Shown: positions 41,002 through 51,182, numbered from the stretch's first letter. The stretch is 64,000 nt of DNA from Nonomuraea rubra (GCF_014207985.1 NZ_JACHMI010000001.1:11577001-11641000); one strand, 5' to 3'. Notes: generated by a model not told the origin, from the sequence alone. A program made the numbers and translations.

Positions 41002-43965
41002 TCAGGCGCTCGGCGGGTCGGCGAACGCGATCTCCGGCGAGCCGCCCTGCTCGAACGGCAGCACGAAGCGGCGCGGCCACGACAGCACGCCCTCCAGCCA
41101 GCCCGCCCCCATCGTCTGCCCCACGTGCCTGATCCTGGCCGACGACTCCACGCCGATCGCCACCGTGCCGATGTCGCGCTGCACCCCCTCGTGCTCGTCG
41201 TCGCCGAGGATCACCCGCCAGGCCAGCGCCCGGTTGTGGTCCACCTCCATCGACAGCGGGTGGTGCCGCAGCGCCTTGGCCCGGTGGCCGAGCAGCTCGG
41301 GCTCGACGGAGCCTGGGCCGGTGGCGGGGCCGCCTGGCTGGCGGAACAGGGCGTACTCCATGGGGGGTGCGGGGCTGCGCAGGTTCGGGGCCGGCTGGCC
41401 GTACGGGAAGAGCCTGTCCACCTCGTGCAGCCAGCGCACCTGCGGGATGACCCAGGACGCCCCTGGACGCTCGCCGCCGCTGTCGGCGCCGGCCAGCAGC
41501 CGCGTGGCCGTCTCGGCGGCCTTCTCGGTCAGCAGGGCCGGGTCGAACCACGTGCGCAGCGACCAGGCCCGCCGCTGCACCGAGCGCTCGATCAGGGTGG
41601 CGAGCAGGCATTCGCGGCGCCGCGCCGGCAGGTCGCCCCAGGCGGCAGACAGGGCGCGCGGCACGCCCGGCAGCGGCCGGTTGCCGACGAAGGCCAGCAC
41701 GACCGTGTCGCACCAGATGCGCAGCCACGCCCACTCGGCCGCGCCGGCCAGCACGTCGGCCTCGCGCAGCTCCACCAGCGTGCACGCCAGCCCCGTACGG
41801 CACTGCGCGCCGCACGCCGCCGAGCGGCGGCCGCGGATGGGCGGCGGCGGGCCCGGCAGCGCCTTCTCCCTGGACTCCCCGAGCGGTACGCGCACCCGCA
41901 GCGGCCGGTCCATCCCGTCGGCGAACACCGCGGCCGAGCCCGGCTGCAGCGACACCACGTGGCGCGACTGCTCGTCGCTGAGGTTCATGGCGGCGCCGAC
42001 GAGCTGCCTGTCGTCCTCGGCGGGCAGCCGGTGCACGACCTTCAGCGCGGTGTTCTTCACGACGTCGGGGACGAGCTTGGTGGGGATCTGCTCGGCCACC
42101 ACGATGCCCTCCCCGTACGCCCTGATCTCGGCGAGCATCCCGGCCAGCAGCTCGACGGCGTGGGTGGAGGCCCGGCCGTGGCCGCGGTCGCGCAGCAGCC
42201 GGTGCGCCTCCTCGATCACGATGACGTGGCGCAGCTCCGCCGAGCGCTCCCGCCTGGCCCGCATGCGCAGGTGCTCGACGATCCGGATGATCAGCGTGCC
42301 CATGAGGAACGCCTTGTCCTCGTCGTTGGCCACGTCCTCGATGGCCAGCACGACCTGGCGTTCCAGCAGGCCGCCGATGTCGGCGGGGTGGCCGCCCTCG
42401 AAGAAGCGCCCGGCCGAGCCGACGCGCAGCGAGCGCAGCCGCAGCGAGATGAAGCCCTCGACGTCCGCCTGCACCTCGCGGCCGTAGCCGATCTCCTTGA
42501 TCACGTCCATGGCGTGCTGCTGGAGCTGTTCGAGGGTGGGGACGCTGGGCGGCACGTTCGAGCCGGGCACGGCGCCGCCGGTGACCACGTCCCAGCCCGT
42601 CGCCTCGTAGACGCGCTGCAGCGCCAGCGACATGATCTGCGGGAACGGCTCCTCGGCGTCGAACGCGGCCATGAACAGCGCCCTGACCATGTCGATGTGC
42701 GCCTGGACGGGGTAGCCCGGCTCGGGTTCGAGCGGGTTGACGCTGAGCGGCACGCCGTCGGGCGCCGACGGGTTGATCACGGTGACGGGCTCGTCGACGC
42801 GGCCGGCCATGGCGGCGTACTCGGACTTGGCCGGCTCGATGGCCAGCCACGGGATGCGGGCCCTGCTGAGCTGCTCCAGCAGGTGCCGTACGGTCTGCGA
42901 CTTGCCGGAGCCGGTCGCGCCCGTGACGAACGCGTGCCGGTTCAGCGTGGCCAGCGGCACCCGGAAGGAGCCCACGGCGCGGTCCTGCCCGTCGAGGATC
43001 TCCCCGAGCTCCAGCTCGCCGCCCTCCGACTCCGAGGTCACGTCGAAGAAGCCCGAGTCGAGCACGCGTACGCCGGGCACCTCCCGCCTGGGCAGCCCGG
43101 CCAGCGCGGCCAGCGCCCCCGCGGTGGCGGCGAACGGGGCGGCGGCGCCGTCGGCCGGGTCCTGCATGGTGATGGCCAGGGCCTCCGTCAGGGAGTAGGC
43201 GGCGCCGTGCGAGCTGCGCAGCCGGTACGGGTGCTGGCTCATCTCGACGGACCCGACGAGCACGGGCGCGATCTGCCGCAGCTCGTCGGCCGTGGCCCCG
43301 CCGGCCAGCACCCGCACGTTCCACAGGCCGGCCTCGCGGAAGGCGTCCAGCTCCTGCATGCGGCGCTCGGCCCGCTCGGCGTCGAAGCGGGAGCGCTCGG
43401 AGGCGTCGCCGTACTGCCGCAGCACGTTGAGCTGCGTACGCAGGTGCGCCACCTCTGCGTCGAGCAGGTCCGTCGGCTCGGCCACGACCAGCCAGGCGAA
43501 CGGCCGCGACATCAGCGTCACCAGCGTCGACTCGAACAACGTGGGCCGTTTCAGCTCGTCCGGGTCGAACTCGCGGCCCTTGCTGCCCAGTGGCGGCGCC
43601 TGCCGCCCCGGGCACGGCGTCCACACCAGATCCGCCAAGTCGGCCAGGTACTCCTGGTTCAGCCGCACCCCGCGGGCCCCGCCGGGGAACAGCAGCGGCT
43701 GCGGCCCGCTCGGGTCGTCGGGCAGGTCCGTGGACCTGCGTGGCTGGCGCGGCGGCGACAAGGGGCCGGCGTTGGTGATGAGTTCGAGCGGCGCCCCCGA
43801 GCCCCGCGACAACCATCCGATGACGAACGGCCGGTCGCGCTGCGCCGCCGACAGCACCGCGGGAAGCACAGTGACGAAATCCCATTCCGCCGACGAGCTT
43901 CGCGAGGGTGCTGCGATCGACTGAATCCGGTACCAGGGCCCGCTCAGCGAGACACTCGGCTGCAT
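41002..43965 (-). CDS. Large HerA/VirB4-like P-loop ATPase
   Basis: A 987-aa ATPase. The N-terminal ~330 residues are helical and beta-rich without a known motif. The DUF87/HerA-type motor begins near residue 350 with Walker A GATGSGKSQTVRHLLEQ and a second conserved EPAKSEYA. Walker B is HVIVIEEAHRLL (near 590), followed by GIVVAEQIPTKL and the sensor segment DEQSRHVVSLQPGSAAVF. The C-terminal ~270 residues are unique, with two CxxC-like Cys pairs (CGAQCRTGLAC). HerA/VirB4 motors pump DNA or protein. No transmembrane helix is seen. The next gene upstream encodes a membrane VirD4-like partner, 72 bp away. Confidence 0.85.
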   Translation of the reverse strand: MQPSVSLSGPWYRIQSIAAPSRSSSAEWDFVTVLPAVLSAAQRDRPFVIGWLSRGSGAPLELITNAGPLSPPRQPRRSTDLPDDPSGPQPLLFPGGARGVRLNQEYLADLADLVWTPCPGRQAPPLGSKGREFDPDELKRPTLFESTLVTLMSRPFAWLVVAEPTDLLDAEVAHLRTQLNVLRQYGDASERSRFDAERAERRMQELDAFREAGLWNVRVLAGGATADELRQIAPVLVGSVEMSQHPYRLRSSHGAAYSLTEALAITMQDPADGAAAPFAATAGALAALAGLPRREVPGVRVLDSGFFDVTSESEGGELELGEILDGQDRAVGSFRVPLATLNRHAFVTGATGSGKSQTVRHLLEQLSRARIPWLAIEPAKSEYAAMAGRVDEPVTVINPSAPDGVPLSVNPLEPEPGYPVQAHIDMVRALFMAAFDAEEPFPQIMSLALQRVYEATGWDVVTGGAVPGSNVPPSVPTLEQLQQHAMDVIKEIGYGREVQADVEGFISLRLRSLRVGSAGRFFEGGHPADIGGLLERQVVLAIEDVANDEDKAFLMGTLIIRIVEHLRMRARRERSAELRHVIVIEEAHRLLRDRGHGRASTHAVELLAGMLAEIRAYGEGIVVAEQIPTKLVPDVVKNTALKVVHRLPAEDDRQLVGAAMNLSDEQSRHVVSLQPGSAAVFADGMDRPLRVRVPLGESREKALPGPPPPIRGRRSAACGAQCRTGLACTLVELREADVLAGAAEWAWLRIWCDTVVLAFVGNRPLPGVPRALSAAWGDLPARRRECLLATLIERSVQRRAWSLRTWFDPALLTEKAAETATRLLAGADSGGERPGASWVIPQVRWLHEVDRLFPYGQPAPNLRSPAPPMEYALFRQPGGPATGPGSVEPELLGHRAKALRHHPLSMEVDHNRALAWRVILGDDEHEGVQRDIGTVAIGVESSARIRHVGQTMGAGWLEGVLSWPRRFVLPFEQGGSPEIAFADPPSA

Positions 43966-44036
43966 TTCAATCCCCCACAGACGGTTCTTTGTTAAATTCC
44001 GCCAACCGTCAGCTCATCACCTCGACATTGACCATG

Positions 44037-46004
44037 TCATTGCCTGCCCTTGCGCCAGTCCAGGCGTGGCGGTGGTGGCCCGAGGTTCGGTGGCGGCTCT
44101 CCGTTGCCGTCCACGGCCTGGGGGTTCAGCGACAGCACCGCCTCCCGGACGTCCTCCAGCTCGCCGAGCGTGGTCTTGGGGAAGGTGAGGATGGCCGGGT
44201 TGGCGTCCGCCAGGCGTACCCGGCGGCCGTCCGCGGTGGCGTCCGTGACGATCACGGACGTCGTGGGGAGCTGCTGGAGCTGGTGCGGCTCGACGAGGAA
44301 CTCGCGCGAGCGCTGCAGCACCCGCTCCTTCTCCGAGATCTTGTCGGCGGTCCTGCCCCACTCGGTGGACTCGGTGATGTCCTCCGCGAGGTCCGCGTGG
44401 TCGCCGTCGCGCTCCTCCCGGTCCTCCTCGACCTGGGAGATCGTGGAGGTGTAACCGCCGTCGAGGCCCGGCAGCGACTCGCTGATCGTCTCTGTGAGCT
44501 GTGCCAGCTCCAGCCGGTGCTCGGTGCCGACGTGCTCGCTGGCGACCCGCGCGTCCTCGGCGTTGCCGAGCCGCATGAACGCCACCGCGGCGTGCCCCCT
44601 GCCGAGCCGCTCCCGCACGGTGGGGGTCAGCGAGCGGTACGTCAGGACGAGCCCGGTACGCGAGGTCTCGCACGCGTCCATCAGCCGGTCCAGCACGTCA
44701 CCCCTGAGCTTGTCCGCCCCGGCCACGATGATCGTGTGGTACCAGGGCCGGTCGGAGGAGGGCGACTGGCGCAGGATGTGGGTCAGGGCGGTGGCCACGT
44801 ACGTGCCGAGCACCCGGTTGCCGAACACGCCGGCCTGCCGGTCCATGCTCACCACCCGGAGCCGGGCGGGCGGCAGCCGTACGGCCTGCGTGCCGAGCGT
44901 CTCCAGCTTGCGTAACTGCGACTCCAGCGCCCAGGCCCGCTCGATCACCACCCGGTCGCTCACGCCGCGCCCGAACAGCGTGCCGATGCGCTCCAGCTGG
45001 GTCGCGGTGATCAGCCCGAACCGCAGGTCGTCGCGCGGGTCGCCGACCTGCGCCAGCGCTCGCAGCGCGGCGGTGACCTGGCTGATCGTGGCGTTCTCGC
45101 CGAGCACCTCCAGCACGCGCTCCAGGATCGCGTTGTCGAAGCTGAGGTCGCGGGTGCTGCGCTGCTCCTCACTCACGCTCACCACATGCGCCAGCACGTC
45201 CGCGAACGCCTCGGGCTTGAGCGTGGCGCCCAGGTCGAGCCGGGGCAGGTCTACGGGCAGCACCCAGACCAGCGGGTCGTCGCCGCCCTTGCGGGCCAGC
45301 TCGATGAGGTCCTTGGCGATCGCGCCCTCCGACAGGTCCAGCACGGTCAGGTGACCGCCGCTGTAGAGCCGGGTGGCGCCGAGCAGCGTGACCAGCGCGG
45401 ACCAGCCCGGTAACGTGCCGCCGGCCACGTCGATGCGGTCGAGCTCGTCGGGGACGGCGACCGCGTACCAGGTGAGCTGCCTGTCGTGGCGCTCCTTGGA
45501 CTCCTGCCACTCCCGGTAGCGCTGGGCGTGCTCCTCCTGGGCGCGGAACAGGTCCTTGTCGCGTTCCCGGCGCTGCCGTTCGTCCCTGGCCTGCTGTTCG
45601 AGCACCCGGTACCTGACCGCGCGGTCGCCCTGCAGCAGCGCGTAGCTGAGGATGGCCGCCACGCCGCCGGCGGCGGCCAGCGCGACCAGCGCGAAGGGCC
45701 AGGCGAGGTAGCCGGCCAGGGCGACGGCCAGGATCACCACGGTCAGGGCCAGCATGAACATCCGCAGGAACCGGACCGGCCGGTTGAGCATGTCCTCCTG
45801 CATGCGCTCGCGGCGCAGCAGCTCCTGCTCGGCGGGGTCGGGCTCGTCCGGCGACTCCTCGACGGGCGAGGGGCGTCGGGGCGGGGGGCCCGGGTCGGGA
45901 TGCAGCAGGATGTACTGCCAGCCCAGGTAGATGCGGTCCGCCTGGAGCTGGGCATGCTCGGGATGCACGTCTGCCACGTGACCCTCCGGCCGCCGATATG
46001 TCAT
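44037..46004 (-). CDS. Membrane protein resembling a VirD4/TraD motor without Walker A
   Basis: A 655-aa protein. Two transmembrane helices (about residues 80-125) follow a Pro-rich cytoplasmic N-terminus, then an Arg/Glu/Gln-rich coiled-coil (about 130-175). The rest is shaped like a RecA-type coupling motor. GWSALVTLLGATRLYS stands where a Walker A loop should be, with no GK[ST]. HTIIVAGADKL sits at the Walker B position, and VAFMRLGNAEDARVASEHVG plus a late PTTSVIV strand match the C-terminal signatures of VirD4/TraD-like proteins. It may be a pseudo-ATPase that anchors the HerA-like ATPase. Cotranscription is likely. Confidence 0.75.
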   Translation of the reverse strand: MTYRRPEGHVADVHPEHAQLQADRIYLGWQYILLHPDPGPPPRRPSPVEESPDEPDPAEQELLRRERMQEDMLNRPVRFLRMFMLALTVVILAVALAGYLAWPFALVALAAAGGVAAILSYALLQGDRAVRYRVLEQQARDERQRRERDKDLFRAQEEHAQRYREWQESKERHDRQLTWYAVAVPDELDRIDVAGGTLPGWSALVTLLGATRLYSGGHLTVLDLSEGAIAKDLIELARKGGDDPLVWVLPVDLPRLDLGATLKPEAFADVLAHVVSVSEEQRSTRDLSFDNAILERVLEVLGENATISQVTAALRALAQVGDPRDDLRFGLITATQLERIGTLFGRGVSDRVVIERAWALESQLRKLETLGTQAVRLPPARLRVVSMDRQAGVFGNRVLGTYVATALTHILRQSPSSDRPWYHTIIVAGADKLRGDVLDRLMDACETSRTGLVLTYRSLTPTVRERLGRGHAAVAFMRLGNAEDARVASEHVGTEHRLELAQLTETISESLPGLDGGYTSTISQVEEDREERDGDHADLAEDITESTEWGRTADKISEKERVLQRSREFLVEPHQLQQLPTTSVIVTDATADGRRVRLADANPAILTFPKTTLGELEDVREAVLSLNPQAVDGNGEPPPNLGPPPPRLDWRKGRQ

Positions 46005-46146
46005 GAGGAGTAGGGGTCAGCCCTTTCCGCTCCGTGACAGCGTATGAGTTACAAGCGCTATAGCGGCAGGGTTCTCGGCAATTCGACCGGCTCGATGGGA
46101 GCATTGCGGCAGATGGGACAAGCGAGACCTATTACCATCCTTACCC

Positions 46147-46806
46147 ATGACGGAACCCTCCGGCGGCAGCACTGACAAGCCCAGACGCCCGGTAGTGGTG
46201 CCCGCGATCGCCCTGGTGGCGCTCGCCGCCATCGGAATCACCGCTCTGCTGGGTGGCCTGAACGAGCGACCGGATCCCGCGCCTCCTCAGCTCAAGCCCG
46301 GACAGGTGCTGGACCAAGGGCGGTTCGACACCCAGTTCGTCGAGTCCAAGATCACTCTACAGCGTGCGGAGAACGACTTCGCCGAGGACAAGCGGTTCCT
46401 CGACGTGATCTTCAAGGTGACCAACAAGACCGACGAGACCGTCAACGTGGGCGGCCTGCCCTCGGGCAAGAGCGGCGGCTGGAACTTCGGGGCCACGTTG
46501 CTGAAGATGACGCCGGCGATCAAGTCGGAGACCGGGGGCGACCTCTTCGTGTCCTCCCACGGCGGCCAGTACTCCCAGCTGCATCCCGGCATTCCGTCCA
46601 TCGTGGTGGCGCGCTACGAGCTGGAGGGTTCGGCGCAGGCGCCCGAGCAGATCACCTACGACGTCGGCAAGTACAAGTTGTTCGAGAACGCCCTGGAGGA
46701 CACCTCCGAGTGGTTCCTCGAGAGCGAGCAGGACCCGCTCACGGAAGAGGACGAGAACACGGTCGCCGCCAAGGTCACCCTGCCGGTCAAGCCAGAGGGG
46801 GCGTGA
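46147..46806 (+). CDS. Single-pass membrane protein with extracellular beta domain (1)
   Basis: A 219-aa protein with a short cytoplasmic tail, one transmembrane helix (about residues 16-38), and an extracellular domain. RFLDVIFKVTNKTDETVNV and IPSIVVARYELEG resemble the immunoglobulin-like DUF4352-type fold of actinomycete surface proteins. The function is unknown. It starts 142 bp from the divergent VirD4-like gene and ends with a TGATG overlap into the next gene, opening a three-gene operon of similar proteins. Confidence 0.75.
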   Translation: MTEPSGGSTDKPRRPVVVPAIALVALAAIGITALLGGLNERPDPAPPQLKPGQVLDQGRFDTQFVESKITLQRAENDFAEDKRFLDVIFKVTNKTDETVNVGGLPSGKSGGWNFGATLLKMTPAIKSETGGDLFVSSHGGQYSQLHPGIPSIVVARYELEGSAQAPEQITYDVGKYKLFENALEDTSEWFLESEQDPLTEEDENTVAAKVTLPVKPEGA

Positions 46807-47459
46807 TGACCGCGACTCAGGAACGCAGCGTGGCGCCGCGCGGGGGGCGCTCCCGCAGGCAGGCGGCCCGGCGGGAGCGAGGATCCGGGGCGCTGCACCT
46901 CGTGGTGGGGCTGCTGCTGGCCGCCGGGGCCGTGGGGATCCAGTCCCTGGACCTGTCGGGCGACGATCACAGCATGCCGCTCACGTACACGGGGGCGAAG
47001 GGGGAGAACGTCGACGCGGGCCGCTTCTCCGTCCGGGTGGAGAAGGTGTCCTCGGCCAAGACCCTCAAGGCCGACGGGAAGACCACCGCGACGGATCAGG
47101 TCTTCCTGGTCGTCGAGGCCGCGGCCACGGTGCCGAGCAAGCCGCTCCACCTGGGTGAGGCCCAGTTGCTCACCGCCGACGGCAAGAAGTTCGTGGCGAG
47201 CGACAAGGTCGACAAGATGGACACGCTGGCGTACCCGTGGATCCAGCCGGGGTGGTGGTCGAAGGGCAGGTACGTCTTCGAGGTGCCGGCCACGGCGCTG
47301 CCGGGGGCGCAGGCCGTCTTCACGCTGCCGGTCAGCGGGCTCTACTCCGAGCCGCTGCCGCCGGAGGCGCAGGTCGACCTCGGCATCGACGAGGCCGCCG
47401 CCAAGCAGCTCGGCTCCGCGCCCGCGGAGGTCTACGACCTGGACGAGAAGAAGAAGTAA
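46806..47459 (+). CDS. Single-pass membrane protein with extracellular beta domain (2)
   Basis: A 217-aa protein with a strongly basic cytoplasmic N-terminus ([14 protein letters not shown]), one transmembrane helix (about 30-48), and an extracellular beta domain ([46 protein letters not shown]). Its layout matches the preceding and following proteins although sequence identity is low, suggesting ancient paralogues. The ATG shares one base with the upstream stop, so translation is coupled. Confidence 0.75.
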   Translation: MTATQERSVAPRGGRSRRQAARRERGSGALHLVVGLLLAAGAVGIQSLDLSGDDHSMPLTYTGAKGENVDAGRFSVRVEKVSSAKTLKADGKTTATDQVFLVVEAAATVPSKPLHLGEAQLLTADGKKFVASDKVDKMDTLAYPWIQPGWWSKGRYVFEVPATALPGAQAVFTLPVSGLYSEPLPPEAQVDLGIDEAAAKQLGSAPAEVYDLDEKKK

Positions 47460-47463
47460 GGCC

Positions 47464-48906
47464 ATGAGCCAGAACGAATCGAACCGCGACTGGTTCGCGC
47501 CGCCTTCCGGCCAGCCGTCCCAGTCGGAGGACACCGTTCCGCACCCTGCTGTTCCGGCGCACGATGACGAGCGGCCTGCATACGGGCAGCCGGCGTATGG
47601 GCAGCCTCTGCACGGCCAGCCTGCTCCGCACGGGCAGCCGGCGTATGGCCAGCCTCCGCACGGCCAGCCAGCGCACGGCCAGCCAGCGCACGGGCAGCCA
47701 GCGCACGGGCAGCCGCCCCAGGGTCAGGACCCGGCACAACCGCACTACGAGCCTCAGCACGGGCGGCCCACGCAGCCTCATCCGCGGCCCGCGCCGCCCG
47801 GCCAGCTACCGCAGCGGCCGCAGCCCGGCCAGGCCGCGCAACCCCCGCATCAGCCCCAGTACCCCCAGCCCGGCCAGGCGGGGCAGCCGGGGCAGCCGGG
47901 GCAGGCCCCCTACCGGCCGCAGCACGGGCAGCCCACGCAGCCCCTGCACCAGCCCCGGTTCGACCAGCAGCCTCCGCAGGGTGGTGGCCAGGCGGGTCAC
48001 CGGCCCGGGCCGCGGCGGCAGCCTCCGCAGACCGACCCGTTCGCGCCCCGGCGCGGCACCCAGCCGGACCAGCAGGTCTGGCCGCCCGCGCACCCGGGTT
48101 TCCGCACCGGCTCCACGCAGCCCCTCCCGGCCGTTCCCGCGGCGGGCCCGATGCCACCGTTCCCCGGCGTACAGGCGGGCCAGGGCGAGCACCCCGCACA
48201 GGCGGCCCGGGGCGAGCACCCCGGGGCAGGCGCGCACGGCATGGTCGCGCCGCCCGCGGGCCCCGCCGAGCCGGAGGCGGCTTCGTCCGATGCGCCCCCG
48301 CCCTCCGACGGGACGCCGGAGGGGCAGGCCGCTCCGCCGCCGCGCCGTCCGCGTACGGTCATGCTGGGCGTGAGCGCGGTCGTCGCGCTGCTGGTCGGGG
48401 TCGGCGCGCCCACCGTGGACGCGTTCCTCTTCTACCGCAGCGGCCAGCCCGCCGACATCGTGCACGTGGTGGAGGCGGGCAAGGAGCTGACGTTCGAGCA
48501 CGTGTCGTGGAAGGCCCGGCTCGAAACCATGGATCCGCCGCAGCCCACCGCGCCGGAGCGGCAGTGGATGAAGATCACGATCACCAGGAAGGGCGCCGAC
48601 GACACGGGCATCAGGCTCACCGCCAAGCCCGAGCTGGAGCTGCGGGACCGCGAGGGCCGCTCCTGGCAGGTGGAGGTCACGGAGGACAACGTCGCGCTCG
48701 ACGAGGACGCCGAGGTGGGCAAGGCCTACACCTACAACGCCGTCGCCGTCGTGCCCAAGACGGTGGCCGCCCAGGTCGAGCTGTACCTGCGCCCGAACAC
48801 CACCTACCGGTCCGACACGCCGACGGACAAGCTGTTCGCCGTCCCGACGGACCCCGCGGAGCAGGAGAAGGCCAAGCACAAGGACGTGCTGGTGTTCAGG
48901 CGGTGA
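47464..48906 (+). CDS. Single-pass membrane protein with long Pro/Gln-rich cytoplasmic region
   Basis: A 480-aa protein. Residues 1-295 are cytoplasmic and disordered, dominated by Pro, Gln, Gly and His, including a run of HGQPA pentapeptides at about 38-90. A transmembrane helix (about 300-322) is followed by an extracellular beta domain of ~155 residues ([48 protein letters not shown]). Such low-complexity regions often condense or bind cell-division or cytoskeletal partners. It ends the three-gene operon and overlaps the convergent polytopic gene by 11 bp. Confidence 0.75.
   Translation: MSQNESNRDWFAPPSGQPSQSEDTVPHPAVPAHDDERPAYGQPAYGQPLHGQPAPHGQPAYGQPPHGQPAHGQPAHGQPAHGQPPQGQDPAQPHYEPQHGRPTQPHPRPAPPGQLPQRPQPGQAAQPPHQPQYPQPGQAGQPGQPGQAPYRPQHGQPTQPLHQPRFDQQPPQGGGQAGHRPGPRRQPPQTDPFAPRRGTQPDQQVWPPAHPGFRTGSTQPLPAVPAAGPMPPFPGVQAGQGEHPAQAARGEHPGAGAHGMVAPPAGPAEPEAASSDAPPPSDGTPEGQAAPPPRRPRTVMLGVSAVVALLVGVGAPTVDAFLFYRSGQPADIVHVVEAGKELTFEHVSWKARLETMDPPQPTAPERQWMKITITRKGADDTGIRLTAKPELELRDREGRSWQVEVTEDNVALDEDAEVGKAYTYNAVAVVPKTVAAQVELYLRPNTTYRSDTPTDKLFAVPTDPAEQEKAKHKDVLVFRR
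47575..47730 (+). repeat. 15-bp tandem repeats encoding HGQPA
   Basis: Units close to CACGGCCAGCCAGCG are repeated about ten times, with YGQPA and HGQPP variants. The period is a multiple of three, so copy number can change without breaking the frame. Confidence 0.85.
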
Positions 48907-50215
48907 TGTCCTCGCCGCGCAGGCGTGCCCTGGTCGCCGCGATGTCGAACGCCGCGGCCAGCACGCAGTAGGACAGGCAGGTGGTCAGCAGGTTCCCGAT
49001 GAACACCACGGGCTTGCTGACCACCAGCCACATGAACGCGACGTCGGAGCCGATCAGCGTCCGTACGCCCCTGTCCAGGTATTCGACTCCGATGTGGATG
49101 CCCACGTACAGCAGGCACATGAACCCGAACAGCGCCATGCCGCCCCGGAAGGTGATCCGGAAGGCGTTGGCGACGGGCACCCAGCGATCCCGCCAGCCGC
49201 CGACGACCCGGTCCACCGCGCGCTGGGTGATGTCGTGGCTTTCCTCCAGCTTGTCCATGCCCCGCTCCAGGCGGGTGCCGCGCAGGGCGCGGCGGGCGTC
49301 GTCGACGGAGGCGCCGAAGACCAGCACGGCGATGGCCAGCCAGGTGAGCGGCACGGCCAGCGCGTCGATGAGGTGCGGCCAGACGCTTCCGACCCAGTCC
49401 CAGAACGCCTTCCAGCCCGGCACCGTCTCCTGCGCGTGCTTCCACGCCTCGGTGGCGCTGCTCACGACGGCGCGGTGCTCGGTCCAGTCCCCGCGTAGCT
49501 GCGTGAAGGTGAAGATGGCGTTCAGGCCGCAGAACACGAACGAGAACTCGGCGAACGCGGCTGCGACGCCGGCGAACTTCCCCGAGCCCCTCTCGACCAG
49601 GCGCGAGAAGAGCATGCGCAGCCCGAAGGTCACCACCATGGCGCCCAGGGAGACCCGCCAGTCCAGGCCGACCAGGCCCAGCCCGTACGTGGCCTTCTCG
49701 TCGGTACCGTTGGCGATGTTGTTGAGTATCGGGGTGTAGAAATTGTCGTCCAGGTTGTGGAACCGGTCCATCGAGAGGAAGTCGCTCGCGTCCCGGTAGT
49801 ACAGCTCCCAGGCCAGGTAGATGACCGCGAAGGCGGGTGCCACCCGGTTCAGCGAGACCCAGAACTTCTCGTCCTCCTGGCCGTCGCGCCTGCGTGCCTG
49901 CGTCTCCCACAGGACCTCGCGCAGAGACAGGAACATGCCGGTGACGACGGTCATGGAGATGAGGATCACCATGGTGACCAGCACCAGGGTGGCGACCAGC
50001 CGGGCCTGCCACCACGAGCCGTGCGAGATCTCGGTGGCGATGTAGAGCACCACCCAGCGGGCCAGCTCACCTGCCGAGAACCACAGGATCAAGGGCAGGG
50101 CGCACTTGCCCGCCAGGCGAAGGGCGTGCAGGGGCAGCGAGTACGGCGAGGGCATCTGCTGAGCCGGCGTAGGCCCAGGTCGCGGAGGTGCCGTCACACC
50201 TGTCGATCCGGACAT
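48896..50215 (-). CDS. Polytopic membrane protein of unknown function
   Basis: A 439-aa integral membrane protein with about seven hydrophobic segments (near residues 37-58, 75-98, 125-143, 190-210, 225-245, 290-310, 355-375, and a last pair near 400-425). There is a Pro-rich N-terminus and a long hydrophilic region (about 310-350) before the last helices. No transporter or enzyme motif is seen. Its position next to the three single-pass proteins and the HerA/VirD4-like pair suggests it is part of the same membrane complex, but it could be independent. Confidence 0.7.
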   Translation of the reverse strand: MSGSTGVTAPPRPGPTPAQQMPSPYSLPLHALRLAGKCALPLILWFSAGELARWVVLYIATEISHGSWWQARLVATLVLVTMVILISMTVVTGMFLSLREVLWETQARRRDGQEDEKFWVSLNRVAPAFAVIYLAWELYYRDASDFLSMDRFHNLDDNFYTPILNNIANGTDEKATYGLGLVGLDWRVSLGAMVVTFGLRMLFSRLVERGSGKFAGVAAAFAEFSFVFCGLNAIFTFTQLRGDWTEHRAVVSSATEAWKHAQETVPGWKAFWDWVGSVWPHLIDALAVPLTWLAIAVLVFGASVDDARRALRGTRLERGMDKLEESHDITQRAVDRVVGGWRDRWVPVANAFRITFRGGMALFGFMCLLYVGIHIGVEYLDRGVRTLIGSDVAFMWLVVSKPVVFIGNLLTTCLSYCVLAAAFDIAATRARLRGEDITA

Positions 50216-50399
50216 CTGTGGAATCGTATCGGTCTGTCCCTTGTGGCGCAGCCGCAACCTGGCAAAAGCGCTACTCTCCGCAGATCGATCATGAGCACGC
50301 GGCGATCATGAACCGCGGCCGGGTTCCAGAGGTGCGGCCACTGCGACGAGTCGGGGAGCGGGACCCACATGCTGGTCGGATGTGCGGCAATATGGCTGT

Positions 50400-50951
50400 A
50401 TGGAGCCGCAGCCCGCACTCGACACCGATCCTCGCGTGGTGGGAGATCGACTGCGGCGGCTGCGCCAGGCGCGCGGCGTCTCGCTCTCCGAGCTCGCCAA
50501 GCGCGCCGGCATCGGCAAGGCCACGCTGTCGGGCGTGGAGACCGGCACGCGCAACCCCACCCTGGAAACGCTCTGGGCGATCACCGCGCAGCTCGGGGTG
50601 CCGATCGGGGCCATCCTCGACGCGCCGCCCGAACCGCAGATCATGCGGGGCACCGCCATCGAGGCCGAGCTGCTCGAGGTGTTCGAGGACGATCGGGTCA
50701 CGTACGAGCTGTACCGCCTGCGCATCCCGCCAGGGCTCACGCAGACCTCACCGGCGCATCACGAGGGGGTCAGCGAGCACCTCACGGTCTTCACCGGCAC
50801 CCTCAGCGCCGGCCCCATGGACGAGCCGCTCACGGCCGGGCCCGGTGACCACATCTCCTGGGTGTCGGACGTCCCGCACGGCTACCGGGCCCACGGCCCC
50901 GACGTGGTCCGCGCCACACTCCTCATGCGCTACCCCACCAAGCCCGTCTGA
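50400..50951 (+). CDS. XRE-family regulator with C-terminal cupin
   Basis: A 183-aa regulator built like the one at 11.2 kb. HTH_XRE lies at residues 15-70 (RLRQARGVSLSELAKRAGIG, KATLSGVETGTRNPTLETLWAI). A cupin at about 105-180 carries HHEGVSEHLTVFTGTL and PGDHISWVSDVPHGYRA with two His ligand candidates. The effector is unknown. It is divergent from the polytopic membrane protein, and the target may be that gene. About 230 bp after it hold no gene, only degenerate GCAACGCCAG-like repeats. Confidence 0.9.
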   Translation: MEPQPALDTDPRVVGDRLRRLRQARGVSLSELAKRAGIGKATLSGVETGTRNPTLETLWAITAQLGVPIGAILDAPPEPQIMRGTAIEAELLEVFEDDRVTYELYRLRIPPGLTQTSPAHHEGVSEHLTVFTGTLSAGPMDEPLTAGPGDHISWVSDVPHGYRAHGPDVVRATLLMRYPTKPV

Positions 50952-51182
50952 CCCCCACCCCACCACCGTTCCACCCGACACGCCACCGCATCCCGGCGCG
51001 CCCGCGTGCCGGCACGCCGCCGCAACCGGCGCCGGGTCGGCGGGACGGGGTACGGCGGCGTCCGGCGCAACGAGTACGACGCCCGGCGTGGCGCAACGCC
51101 AGAGCGTCGTGAACCAGCACAACGCGAGGCACCCGGTGCGGACGCAACGCCAGGGCGTTCCGAACTCGCCCAGCGCAGGGCG

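Noticed and set aside
39707..43885. A single ~1390-codon frame joining murT with the region upstream
   Set aside because: MurT begins at its canonical ATG at 40936 and the HerA-like ATPase occupies the upstream region in another frame with intact Walker motifs.
41002..50215. Integrated conjugative element or phage-defence island
   Set aside because: No integrase, relaxase, attachment repeats, tRNA border, nuclease or methylase is visible, base composition matches the flanks, and the genes lie beside the core murT/gatD pair.
50952..51182. GCAACGCCAG-type repeats between the XRE regulator and the alkyltransferase
   Set aside because: Only two imperfect copies can be aligned and no structure or gene is supported, so it is not listed as a repeat element.
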